Shown: piece by piece, positions 6,489-13,734 of the stretch
How the letters are laid out: every line of letters begins with the position of its first letter
How positions within the stretch are numbered: position 1 is the stretch's first letter
NCBI GenBank assembly: GCA_946408315.1
Contig: CAMJRV010000018.1
Location: 1 to 15,329, forward strand
Reading direction: 5' to 3'
DNA from: an uncultured Bacillota bacterium
GTDB taxonomy: Bacteria; Bacillota; Clostridia; Peptostreptococcales; Anaerovoracaceae
Length of the DNA: 15,329 bases
Made by a program: the position numbers and the translations under genes
Notes under the pieces: model-generated
Databases searched by the model: none
What the model was told of the DNA's origin: nothing
Seen by the model: the letters and a program-made list of their open reading frames with translations, nothing else

Positions 6489-7899
6489 TTGGGACAGGAA
6501 TAGTTTAAAATTTAAAATATGGCTTTATTTTGTGTTGTTTGCCGCCCTTCTGATGGGCATTTTATGGTTTCTGCAGATCTTCTTTCTCGACACCTATTAT
6601 GAGGAGATGAAGATTTCTCAGACGCGGAAGATTGCCAACGCCATCATCTCACATTACCAGGACGACGACCTTGTGGAATATATCTCCGGCCTGTCGTACG
6701 AAAACGATATGCTGATCCATATCGAGTCCAGCGACGGAACGATCATCTTCTCGCCGTCACAAAACCTGGACCGGCCCAGAATCCTGAGCAGCAATATCTA
6801 CCTGATGGAAATGGCCTTTATGAAAAAGAACCTGATTCAGAGCGGAAAGCAGAGCGCGTCGATCATTATGGCCGATCAGGGACGCAAAAATAATACGCTG
6901 GCATACAGCGCCTATCTGGATAATACGGAAGGACACGAAGTATTCCTCTATATCTTTTCCCCGCTGTTTCCAGTAAGCTCCACCGTCGAGATTCTGTCGA
7001 ACCAGCTGAGATACGTTACTCTGATTTCGCTGATTCTGGCATTCGCCCTGTCTCTTTTGATTTCAAACAAAATATCCCGGCCCATCGTGAACATCACGAA
7101 GTCGGCGTCCATACTGGCAGAAGGAAATTATGAAGTTACCTTTGAAGGAGGACATTATTCCGAGATCGCCCAACTGGCGGATACGCTGAACTATACGTCA
7201 AAGGAGCTGGCAAAGGCAAACATCCTCCAAAAGGATCTCATCGCCAACGTTTCCCATGATTTGAGAACACCGCTTACGATGGTAAAGTCCTATGCGGAAA
7301 TGATCCGGGACCTGTCCGGGAACAATCCGGAGAAAAGAAATTCCCACCTGCAGGTCATCATCGACGAAGCCGACCGGCTGAACCTTTTGGTAGCCGACCT
7401 GCTGACCCTTTCCAAGATGCAGTCTGGCGTGGAAACGCTGAATGTGACGAAATTCCACATCAGGGATTCCATCGTAAGCATCCTGAACTCTTACCGTATC
7501 CTGTCCGAGCAGGAGGGTTATCAGTTTATCTGCAATTGTAATCCCGATATCGTCGTGACGGGAGATGAGTCCAGAATCATGCAGGTGCTTTCCAACCTGG
7601 TGAACAACGCGGTGCGCTACAGCGATGAAGAAAAAATCGTCACCGTGTCGGTTACGGATGCTGGAGAATTCGTCCGCTGCGAGGTCACCGACAAGGGTCA
7701 GGGAATTCCGGAAGACGAGCTTGCGCACATCTGGGAACGGTATTACAAATCCAGCTCCAATCACAGCAGGAATACCTCAGGAACCGGCCTCGGCCTTTCC
7801 ATCGTGAAGGAAATCCTGCTGCTGCACGGCGCCCGCTTCGGTGTCATCAGCAAGCCCCGGAAAGGGAGCACATTCTGGTTTGAGCTGCGCAGCAAATGA
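6478..7899 (+). CDS. Membrane sensor histidine kinase
   Basis: A 473-residue kinase. Transmembrane segments lie at about 13-36 and 178-197 and flank an extracellular sensor region of about 140 residues. A HAMP domain follows (about 197-250). The HisKA domain has phospho-acceptor His260 in NVSHDLRTPL. The HATPase domain contains the N box around NLVNNAVRYS (373-382), DKGQGIP (405-411) and GTGLGLSIVK (435-444), so all catalytic boxes are intact. The reading frame begins at a TTG (6478) with GAGGGGTAGG about eight bases upstream and overlaps the response regulator by 11 bases, implying translational coupling. The signal sensed is unknown; the sensor region shows no motif I recognise. It ends 7 bases from the convergent gene at 7907. 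Confidence 0.92.
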   Translation: MKLNWDRNSLKFKIWLYFVLFAALLMGILWFLQIFFLDTYYEEMKISQTRKIANAIISHYQDDDLVEYISGLSYENDMLIHIESSDGTIIFSPSQNLDRPRILSSNIYLMEMAFMKKNLIQSGKQSASIIMADQGRKNNTLAYSAYLDNTEGHEVFLYIFSPLFPVSSTVEILSNQLRYVTLISLILAFALSLLISNKISRPIVNITKSASILAEGNYEVTFEGGHYSEIAQLADTLNYTSKELAKANILQKDLIANVSHDLRTPLTMVKSYAEMIRDLSGNNPEKRNSHLQVIIDEADRLNLLVADLLTLSKMQSGVETLNVTKFHIRDSIVSILNSYRILSEQEGYQFICNCNPDIVVTGDESRIMQVLSNLVNNAVRYSDEEKIVTVSVTDAGEFVRCEVTDKGQGIPEDELAHIWERYYKSSSNHSRNTSGTGLGLSIVKEILLLHGARFGVISKPRKGSTFWFELRSK

Positions 7900-7906
7900 A
7901 AGCAGT

Positions 7907-8890
7907 TCAAATTTTAAATACGATAAACATCTCGTCGATGGCTGCAATTGCCGCCGGGAACGGGTTCATAATCGTCCATATGCTGATCCCGCTCAGATTA
8001 AACTCGTCTACCAGCGAAAGCTTGGCCCTGACGCTCCTCTCATCCTCGTACCACACGACTTGATTGAGGCCCTCCGGGGTTGTGTAGCTGTAATGGGGAG
8101 CCTGCACTGTCTCGTCGTACTCCACCGGCACTCCGGCTCTGATCGCCCGCTCCGCCGCCTCCTCCTGAGAGATCCGCTCAGCGGCGGCGCCATAGGGCAG
8201 AGTCCAAACGTAGCCGTAATTGGAAATCCCCAGCAGGATAGCGCGGGGATTGACCTTTGCCGTTATGACCGACAGCAGTTCCCGCGCCCGGTCGACCGGC
8301 GACACCGGTCCGGGAGCCTCATACACCTGCTCCCAGTGGAACATCCTGAGTTCAAGGAAGTTAGCGGCCCTGCCGAGAGACTCATAATTGATCCCTTCGT
8401 CGTTTATCCCCGGCGTCAGCGAAACCATGACGAGGTTTCCTCTCCGATTCAGCCTTGCGGCTGTCTTCGCGACGGTGACCACAAATTCTTCGCTGTCCTC
8501 CGGCGCAATGTATCCGAAGTTGAAAACGAAGCCCAGATAATTCTTATTCGTCACGGTCATCACGACGTTATTGATCAGCCGGTCCCGGACCCTGGGATCT
8601 GTGAAAAGCACCCGCACCAGCTCATAGCTGTATTGACCGTTTTCATCAAAAGGTGTCAGTACCATGAGGGGCCCGACCCCGCTGTCATAACTGGCCTGAA
8701 TCAGAGATGCGTCGTCGATCGGTACCAGCTCTCCCTGCATCGTGTATCCGTAGCTGTAGTAGGATACGTATGTTAAATCGTCAGCCCACCTCGCAAGCTG
8801 CTCTCGGGTGATGTCCGGCGTGGCATAGCCGTTGACGAAGATTTCCCTTTTCTCCTGCGCAATTCTTACATTTTTCGATTCCGATGACAT
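7907..8890 (-). CDS. GH18 (SleL/YaaH-like) domain protein, probably non-catalytic
   Basis: A 327-residue protein with the fold signature of the spore-cortex/SleL branch of glycoside hydrolase family 18. The N-terminus has NGYATPDITREQL and LTYVSYYSYGYT, and the C-terminal part has NQVVWYEDERSV and the LSGISIWTI strand. It lacks LysM repeats, signal peptide and membrane anchor. The catalytic strand, normally GxNIDFE, reads GFVFNFGYIAPED (120-132): the acidic residues are replaced by Asn124 and Gly126. The expected MxYD motif is also missing (MFHWEQVY, 183-190). It therefore probably binds a glycan without cutting it. The ATG has AGGAGG six bases upstream. It lies 63 bases downstream of citrate synthase with no clear terminator between, so it may share that riboswitch-controlled transcript. 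Its true ligand is unknown. Confidence 0.8.
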   Translation of the reverse strand: MSSESKNVRIAQEKREIFVNGYATPDITREQLARWADDLTYVSYYSYGYTMQGELVPIDDASLIQASYDSGVGPLMVLTPFDENGQYSYELVRVLFTDPRVRDRLINNVVMTVTNKNYLGFVFNFGYIAPEDSEEFVVTVAKTAARLNRRGNLVMVSLTPGINDEGINYESLGRAANFLELRMFHWEQVYEAPGPVSPVDRARELLSVITAKVNPRAILLGISNYGYVWTLPYGAAAERISQEEAAERAIRAGVPVEYDETVQAPHYSYTTPEGLNQVVWYEDERSVRAKLSLVDEFNLSGISIWTIMNPFPAAIAAIDEMFIVFKI

Positions 8891-8953
8891 GGCATGCCTC
8901 CTGCTTTTTTATAACAGTATATTTTATGACAGGAGGCTGTAACGGTTACAAAG

Positions 8954-10357
8954 CTACCGGCTTTTCAGATCAATGTATTCCCTTATTTCCGATACGCTTT
9001 TGTACGCCGGCCTGATAATTTTACTGGCATTGATCAGCTCTTCGATTCTGTGGGCGCTCCAGCCTGAGATGCGCGCAATGGCAAAAATCGGGGTATACAG
9101 CTCCAGCGGCAGGTCGAGCATACTGTAGACAAACCCGCTGTAGAAGTCGATATTCGCGCTGACGCCCTTGTAGATCTTCCTCTCGTTCTCAATGATCTTC
9201 TTGGAAAGCCGCTCAACCATCGCATACAGTCTGAACTCGTCCGTCCTTCCCTTTTCTTCGGAAAGATCCTTTACAAACCGCTTAAAAATATCGGCTCTGG
9301 GGTCGGACAGCGAATATACCGCATGGCCCATCCCGTAGATCAGTCCCTCTCTGTCGAAGGCGTTCTTATACAGCACGTTTTTCAAGTAGACGGAAACCTG
9401 GTCCTCATCCGTCCAGTCGGAGACGTTTCGCTTCAGATCGTCGAACATCTGAACGACTTTGATGTTTGCGCCTCCGTGCTTAGGCCCTTTCAGGGATCCC
9501 AACGCCGCTGCGACGGCGGAATACGTGTCCGTGCCGGAGGAGGATACAACACGCGTCGTAAAGGTCGAGTTGTTTCCGCCGCCATGCTCTGCATGGAGCA
9601 CCAGCGCCAGGTCAAGAATTTTAGCTTCCAATTCACTATATCTGCTGTCCTGCCGGAGCATGTGAAGAATATTTTCCGCCGTGGACAGTTCGGGCTTCGG
9701 GGTATGGATTACCAGGCTCTGTCCGTTAAAGTAGTGCTGGTACGTATGATAGCCGTAAATGGTGAGCAGAGGAAATACGGCGATCAGCTGGAGGCACTGG
9801 CGCAAAACGTTCGCTACGCTGATATCGTTTGCCTTTTTATCGTAGGAATGCAGCGTGAGCACGCTCCTTGCCAGCGTGTTCATCATATCGAGACTCGGAG
9901 CTTTCATGATGATGTCCCTTGCAAAGCTCGAAGGCAGGGTTCTATACCGGGCCAAAAGCTCCGAAAACTCCAACAGCTCCTCTTCATTGGGAAGTCTTCC
10001 GAAGATCAGCAGGTAGGTCGTCTCTTCAAACCCAAACCGCTTTTCATCGATAAACCCATCTACGATCCGCTCGACGTTATATCCCCGATAATAGAGCCTG
10101 CCCTCACAGGGGACCTTTTCTCCATCCACCGTGTCAAAAGCCTGAATGTCCGAGATTTCCGTCAGTCCTGTCAGCACTCCGTTCCCGTTGAGGTCCCGCA
10201 GTCCTCTGTTGACCTCGTATTTTCTATACAGCTCGGGGTCGATGGAGCTGTTTTGATAGCACAGGCTGGTCAGCTTCCGGATTTCCGGCGTTACCTCTCT
10301 GAGCTCTCCCTGATATCCCTGTTGGTTCATCATGATATCGTCTTTCTTTGTATCCAT
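8954..10357 (-). CDS. gltA: Citrate synthase
   Basis: A 467-residue Si-type citrate synthase. It condenses oxaloacetate and acetyl-CoA to citrate in the cytoplasm, the entry to the oxidative branch leading to 2-oxoglutarate and glutamate. Active-site signatures are intact: HAEHGGGNNST (His258), GPKHGGAN (His294), YGMGHAVYS and SDPRA (Asp352), numbered from the chosen start. A 2-methylcitrate synthase activity cannot be excluded. The start is the ATG at 10355-10357 with AAGGGG nine bases upstream; an in-frame ATG 11 codons earlier abuts its purine-rich stretch and lies in a leader hairpin. The gene is preceded by a c-di-AMP riboswitch and a terminator, and followed by the GH18-like gene. It ends in TAG. 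Confidence 0.93.
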   Translation of the reverse strand: MDTKKDDIMMNQQGYQGELREVTPEIRKLTSLCYQNSSIDPELYRKYEVNRGLRDLNGNGVLTGLTEISDIQAFDTVDGEKVPCEGRLYYRGYNVERIVDGFIDEKRFGFEETTYLLIFGRLPNEEELLEFSELLARYRTLPSSFARDIIMKAPSLDMMNTLARSVLTLHSYDKKANDISVANVLRQCLQLIAVFPLLTIYGYHTYQHYFNGQSLVIHTPKPELSTAENILHMLRQDSRYSELEAKILDLALVLHAEHGGGNNSTFTTRVVSSSGTDTYSAVAAALGSLKGPKHGGANIKVVQMFDDLKRNVSDWTDEDQVSVYLKNVLYKNAFDREGLIYGMGHAVYSLSDPRADIFKRFVKDLSEEKGRTDEFRLYAMVERLSKKIIENERKIYKGVSANIDFYSGFVYSMLDLPLELYTPIFAIARISGWSAHRIEELINASKIIRPAYKSVSEIREYIDLKSR

Positions 10358-10383
10358 ATGTCTGTTCCCCTTTCTTCCTTCTG

Positions 10384-10407
10384 CCGGCATCTCCCAGAGA
10401 TACCCGG
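10384..10407 (-). promoter_or_regulatory. Leader hairpin just upstream of the citrate synthase ribosome binding site
   Basis: On the minus strand CCGGGTATCTC (10407-10397) pairs with GAGATGCCGG (10393-10384), about 10 bp with one bulged G and one G-U, closing a TGG loop. It lies after the riboswitch terminator and a few bases before the purine-rich ribosome binding site. It has no U-tract. It may insulate or modulate translation. Confidence 0.5.
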
Positions 10408-10425
10408 TACCTCAAATAGTCCTGT

Positions 10426-10456
10426 AAAATAGAAAAACTGCGGTAATTACCCGCAG
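10426..10456 (-). terminator. Intrinsic terminator of the riboswitch expression platform
   Basis: On the minus strand CTGCGG (10456-10451) pairs with CCGCAG (10443-10438) over a 7-base loop, followed by TTTTTCTATTTT. It lies after the c-di-AMP aptamer and before citrate synthase, so it can act as the controlled terminator. An earlier run of seven Ts (about 10485-10478) follows a GC-rich segment and could be part of the same switch. Confidence 0.8.
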
Positions 10457-10541
10457 CATCAGTCAAAAAATGGCATGCAAAAAAACATAACCGGAGTGCG
10501 CCCAAGTGCCGTTTACGGCGCGTCAGGCGCGCATCACCTCA

Positions 10542-10663
10542 CTCTTTTCTAATGCTTACGAGATTAGCTGACGGATTCGGACAGAAAAGATGCCCTACGC
10601 GAAACGATCGCGATTCACCCCAAAAATTGGTTCTCCCGCTCCATTGCTGGATTCAGCTTCCTA
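10542..10663 (-). promoter_or_regulatory. c-di-AMP riboswitch (ydaO-yuaA class)
   Basis: The minus strand contains the conserved blocks of this aptamer in order: GCTGAATCC, GGGAGAACCA, TTTTTGGGGTGAATC, a variable hairpin CGCGA-TCGTT-TCGCG (10612-10598), TAGGG, TCTGTCCGAATCCG and GTCAGCTAATCTCGTAAGC. The known tertiary pairing is present as a perfect 7-bp match between CTTTTCT (10589-10583) and AGAAAAG (10550-10544); its sequence differs from the Thermoanaerobacter example I remember, but its position is the same. Binding of c-di-AMP to this class usually turns genes off through a terminator. Here the downstream gene is citrate synthase, then the GH18-like gene. The P1 ends are only approximate. 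Confidence 0.93.
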
Positions 10664-10697
10664 TTCAATTTTCTGCTTTCTAATTTCTATTTATAAT

Positions 10698-10726
10698 AAA
10701 ATACCATAGTAAAAAAACAAAATCAA
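10698..10726 (-). promoter_or_regulatory. Candidate sigma-A promoter of the riboswitch-citrate synthase unit
   Basis: On the minus strand TTGATT (10726-10721), a 17-base spacer and TATTTT (10703-10698). The start would fall near 10690, about 25-30 bases before the aptamer. A TATAAA slightly further downstream is an alternative -10 with a T-run as -35. Confidence 0.5.
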
Positions 10727-10763
10727 GAGGAGAATAAAACATCTTCCTTCTTATTCCATTTCC

Positions 10764-12062
10764 TCAGTCCCACGGTTTCCCCAGCACATGTACGACAAAA
10801 GCCTTTGCGATGTCGGGATCGAATTGATATCCGGCATTTTTCTTGATTTCATAAAGCACCACCGCATCGTCCAGCGCTTTTCGGTAAGGCCGTTCGCTCG
10901 TCATGGCGTCATAGCTGTCCGCCAGCGCGATGATCCTCGCCTCGATGGGAATCTCACAGCCCGCCAGACCTCTCGGGTAACCCTTTCCATCCCACCGTTC
11001 ATGATGGGAGAGTACACAGTCCGCAAAGTCCGGCATTTCGTTGGTCGCGCTCAAAATCCGAAAGCCGACGTCGGGATGGCGTTTGATTTCCTCCTGCTCG
11101 CGCTCTGTCAGCTTGCCTTCCTTGTTCAGGATGCTTTCATCGATGGCGATCTTGCCGATATCGTGGAGATGGCCGAGCAGTTTCAGCTTGCTCGTCTCGG
11201 TTTCTGAAAAACCGATGGCGGCGCCAATTTTTTGCGCCACCTCTCCCACACGTTCCGAGTGCTTCTCTTCCCGCGGATTTTTTTCGTAGAGGGTCTTGAT
11301 GATGGTGCTGATCAAGTTCCCCCTGAGGCCCTCATTCTGGATGATCTTATGCTTATACATAGCGTTTTCGGCATTCTTCAGGATTTCAGCAAAGCTCACG
11401 TCCATAGAGGACTTGGTAGCCCAGCCCAGAGACATGCTGACATGGATCATATCAAGGCTTTCTCTGCCGCAGTCCTCTTTAATCCGGTCTACCACCTTCT
11501 CCGCCTCTCCATATGCCGTGTTTGGCAGCAATACGACAAACTCGTCGCCGCCCCAGCGCGCCACCACATCCCCTTTCCTGCACCTGGCCCGGATCATCTC
11601 TGCCACCTTTTGCAGGAGCTGATCTCCCAGATGGTGACCGAATGCATCGTTGATCATTTTCAATCCGTTGACGTCCGCCATGATGACGGAGATGGGAAGA
11701 TTCTTTTCCGCGTCCAGCCGCTCGACTTCCATTTCATAATATCTTCTGTTGCACAGCCCGGTGAGCAGGTCGTAATAACTTAAATAGAGATTGTACTTTT
11801 CCGACTGTTCTACTTTTTTCAGCAGACGGCCCAGGATGACATACAGAATAATGGATGTAACCAGAACGTACACTATGCCTTTATAGGTATTGATCATGAA
11901 AAAGAACGTATCGTCAGGAGAAAGGAGATAGGCGAGCCGGTCGGAGAAAAAAATCCAAAGGATACCGATGAGCGTATAGATCAGGGTGATGGAAATGCAC
12001 TCCTGCTGATACTTATATCGAAACGGTATGAATGCAAATATTTTTTTCAGAAATTGCAGCAT
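10764..12062 (-). CDS. Membrane GGDEF plus HD-GYP protein (c-di-GMP synthesis and breakdown)
   Basis: A 432-residue protein from the ATG at 12060-12062, with AAGGAG six bases upstream. Two hydrophobic segments (about 25-40 and 55-80) anchor it in the membrane with a short external loop. The GGDEF domain (about 95-245) has an intact GGDEF motif at 171-175, preceded by five residues and RKGD, an RxxD inhibitory site for c-di-GMP feedback. The HD-GYP domain (about 250-430) has HLHDIGK (HD at 300-301) and HHERWDGKGYP (353-363), the full signature of c-di-GMP phosphodiesterases. Both activities look possible, so the protein may switch between making and degrading c-di-GMP. No effector gene is adjacent. 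The upstream gene is the interrupted transglycosylase, whose terminator separates the two. Confidence 0.92.
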   Translation of the reverse strand: MLQFLKKIFAFIPFRYKYQQECISITLIYTLIGILWIFFSDRLAYLLSPDDTFFFMINTYKGIVYVLVTSIILYVILGRLLKKVEQSEKYNLYLSYYDLLTGLCNRRYYEMEVERLDAEKNLPISVIMADVNGLKMINDAFGHHLGDQLLQKVAEMIRARCRKGDVVARWGGDEFVVLLPNTAYGEAEKVVDRIKEDCGRESLDMIHVSMSLGWATKSSMDVSFAEILKNAENAMYKHKIIQNEGLRGNLISTIIKTLYEKNPREEKHSERVGEVAQKIGAAIGFSETETSKLKLLGHLHDIGKIAIDESILNKEGKLTEREQEEIKRHPDVGFRILSATNEMPDFADCVLSHHERWDGKGYPRGLAGCEIPIEARIIALADSYDAMTSERPYRKALDDAVVLYEIKKNAGYQFDPDIAKAFVVHVLGKPWD

Positions 12063-12137
12063 GAGTATCTCCTTCAACAAATACGGTTAAAGTGAATTTG
12101 ACAGGATGAAAGGCGATTCCAGAAAGACAAATGATGC

Positions 12138-12172
12138 AAAATGAAAATAACCGCCGGCTATACCAAGCCGGC
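12138..12172 (-). terminator. Intrinsic terminator overlapping the transglycosylase stop codon
   Basis: On the minus strand GCCGGC (12172-12167) pairs with GCCGGC (12158-12153). The stop codon TAG (12160-12158) lies inside the hairpin, and GGTTATTTTCATTTT follows. The 6-bp GC stem and U-rich tail support termination before the GGDEF gene. Confidence 0.75.
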
Positions 12173-12967
12173 AAAATTACTCAGAATACTGTCCGGCTCG
12201 GAAGCGGGTTCTGAATCAGACAGAATATTAAGCTGCATTTTATAGCGGTAGAGTTCCATGAGCAGCGCATAATCCTTAATCTCAAGATCGTCGGATGAAA
12301 GGCCGAGCAAACCGAGGCTCAAATCTTGGAGTCCATCGTTATCGGCCGGAGAAATCCGGGCGGGAAGCGACGCATTGCCTGCCGTAATCGGCTCGCCTGC
12401 ATACCCCATCACCTTTGCGATGTAATTCTGCGTTTCTTTAAAAGGAGGAACTCCGTTATATTTTGCCACGTTACCCGGACCTGCGTTGTAAGCTGCAAGC
12501 GCCAGCACCGTGTTCCCATCGTAGCGTTCCAGCTGCTGGCTTAAATATTTCGCCCCGCCCATGATATTCTGTTCAGGGTCAAAGGCATCCGTCACTCCAA
12601 GACTTCTCGCCGTTCCCGGCATCAGCTGCATGATGCCCTGCGCTCCCGCGTGAGATTCCGCCCCAGGGTCAAAGTTGGATTCCGCTTTTGCAACCGCCTT
12701 CAGCAATTCAACGGGAACGTGGTACGTGTCGGAAGCTTTCCGGAATATCTCGTCAAGATCAACTCCATTGCCCGGCGGAGCAGAGATCGCATTGCCGCTT
12801 GCAGAGAAATTCTGCCGGACGCTGTTTGAGATGACGGATTCCAGTATATCAGAAAAGCTCTGCGCAGCGCCGGGAGCACTGCCCTCCGGGCTTCGGCTCT
12901 CTGATGCGCCGGGGACTCGACCTGCACCGGTCTAATTAAATTTTGGATTGATAAGATTGATTGCCAT
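12158..12967 (-). pseudogene. Soluble lytic transglycosylase interrupted by an early amber codon
   Basis: The frame opens at ATG 12967-12965 with GAAAGG seven bases upstream and reads MAINLINPKFN. It then meets TAG at codon 12 (12934-12932) and continues without further stops to 12158. Beyond the stop lie a Ser/Gly/Ala-rich linker, FRKASDTYHVPVELL and a complete SLT domain: catalytic Glu96 in AKAESNFDP, GAQGIMQLMPGTA (108-120) and AYNAGPGNV (159-167). A tail of about 85 residues contains ALLMELYRYKMQLNIL. SLT enzymes cleave peptidoglycan between MurNAc and GlcNAc. CAG to TAG is the simplest origin. No good in-frame ATG, GTG or TTG with a ribosome binding site lies between the stop and the SLT domain; the first, a TTG at 12706, starts inside the domain. 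It could be a true pseudogene, a readthrough gene or a sequencing error. Confidence 0.8.
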
Positions 12968-13030
12968 TGCCGAACCTTTCACGAACTCTGTAATAAAATC
13001 AAGTGCTTTTTATTTTGAAAATATATTATA

Positions 13031-13059
13031 TAATTACACAATTCCACAATATTTGTCAA
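13031..13059 (-). promoter_or_regulatory. Sigma-A promoter of the transglycosylase gene
   Basis: On the minus strand a perfect TTGACA (13059-13054), a 17-base spacer and TAATTA (13036-13031), in an AT-rich gap between the HD-domain gene and the transglycosylase. The leader would be about 55-60 bases. The well-kept promoter suggests the amber mutation is recent. Confidence 0.6.
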
Positions 13060-13095
13060 TGTAATTTCCTTTGGATTGGACAGTTTTGTAGAAAT

Positions 13096-13734
13096 TTACG
13101 TTACTTTTGTAATAAACTCACGGCACTTTTCCAGAAACCGGTTCAAATGCTCCGTTTCCGCGTTCCGATCCGCATTGAGCCTTCCCATCCGGTCGCAGTA
13201 TCCCAGCAGAGCGATCTCCTCGATGTCGGCGTCCTGGACCATGCTCCCGATATCGGCAAACTTCATGGATTTTGACACAAAGAGGATCTGCATATGCCAC
13301 CGGATCAGGGCGGTAATGCGACGGATCAAACCCTCGTCCTCCAGGAATTCTCCAAGAAATTCTCCGGCCTGCAGGGCTCCCACCTTGTCATGGTCATAAG
13401 CCGTGACCTTTTCACCTTGGCGCTTTGTCGTATCCGCCTTCCCGATATCATGCAGCAGCGCGGCCCACATGAAAGCCAGCGGTTCACGGCTTTCCCTCTT
13501 TTTCCGAGCCGCCTCGTCGACGACCATGAGCGTATGATTCCAGACGCTCCCCTCGGGATGATGCTTTGGAGACTGAGGCGTCTTTTGCAGCCGTTCCAGC
13601 ATAGAAAAGGGATGCTCGCGGAGCTTCCCCTCTTCCCGGATTCTGTTAAAGTAGATCGACGGAGCATCGTCCTTCATGAGATGCTCTTGCATTTCTTCAA
13701 ACAACTTCTTTTTTTCAATCATATGCGATACCAA
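13096..13734 (-). CDS. Stand-alone HD-domain phosphohydrolase (CCA-enzyme HD-like)
   Basis: A 212-residue cytoplasmic protein. The HD metal site is visible: His67 in HPEGSVWNHTLMV (59-71), His95-Asp96 in LLHDIGKADTTKR, His115 in YDHDKVGA, His147 in IRWHMQ and Asp181 in GYCDRMGR. The HPEGxVWxHT and YDHDKVGA patterns resemble the C-terminal HD domain of bacterial tRNA nucleotidyltransferases, but the nucleotidyltransferase domain is absent, so a general phosphohydrolase or 2',3'-cyclic phosphodiesterase is the most I would infer. The start is a TTG (13734-13732) with AAGGAG seven bases upstream; an ATG four codons later is too far from it. The start lies inside the end of the GNAT gene (20-base overlap), so translation is coupled. 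Confidence 0.8.
   Translation of the reverse strand: MVSHMIEKKKLFEEMQEHLMKDDAPSIYFNRIREEGKLREHPFSMLERLQKTPQSPKHHPEGSVWNHTLMVVDEAARKKRESREPLAFMWAALLHDIGKADTTKRQGEKVTAYDHDKVGALQAGEFLGEFLEDEGLIRRITALIRWHMQILFVSKSMKFADIGSMVQDADIEEIALLGYCDRMGRLNADRNAETEHLNRFLEKCREFITKVT

Larger units (their letters stand above)
10391..10763. other. 373-base non-coding leader region
   Basis: This gap between the GGDEF/HD-GYP stop and citrate synthase contains no supported gene. It holds, in minus-strand order, a promoter, the c-di-AMP aptamer, a GC-rich expression platform with small hairpins (for example GCCG-TAAA-CGGC near 10519-10508), a terminator and part of a second hairpin. Confidence 0.8.

Noticed and set aside
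8938..8950. 13-base palindrome TGTAACGGTTACA between citrate synthase and the GH18-like gene
   Set aside because: Perfect, but the half-sites are only 6 bases and there is no clear promoter or second copy, so chance is a reasonable explanation.
9323..10432. Long plus-strand open frame opposite citrate synthase
   Set aside because: Antisense shadow; its product has no recognisable domain, while the minus strand encodes an intact enzyme.
10224..10505. Minus-strand 93-codon frame between the riboswitch and citrate synthase
   Set aside because: It overlaps the terminator and the start of citrate synthase in another frame and has no ribosome binding site; it does not displace citrate synthase as the riboswitch target.
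12700..12927. 75-codon minus-strand frame at the transglycosylase 5' end
   Set aside because: It is in a different frame from the SLT domain, ends inside it, and is Arg-rich like a shadow. A frameshift from it would not restore the conserved linker.
12932..12934. TAG read as pyrrolysine or another amino acid
   Set aside because: Other genes in the window end with TAG, and no pyl gene or recoding structure is visible here.
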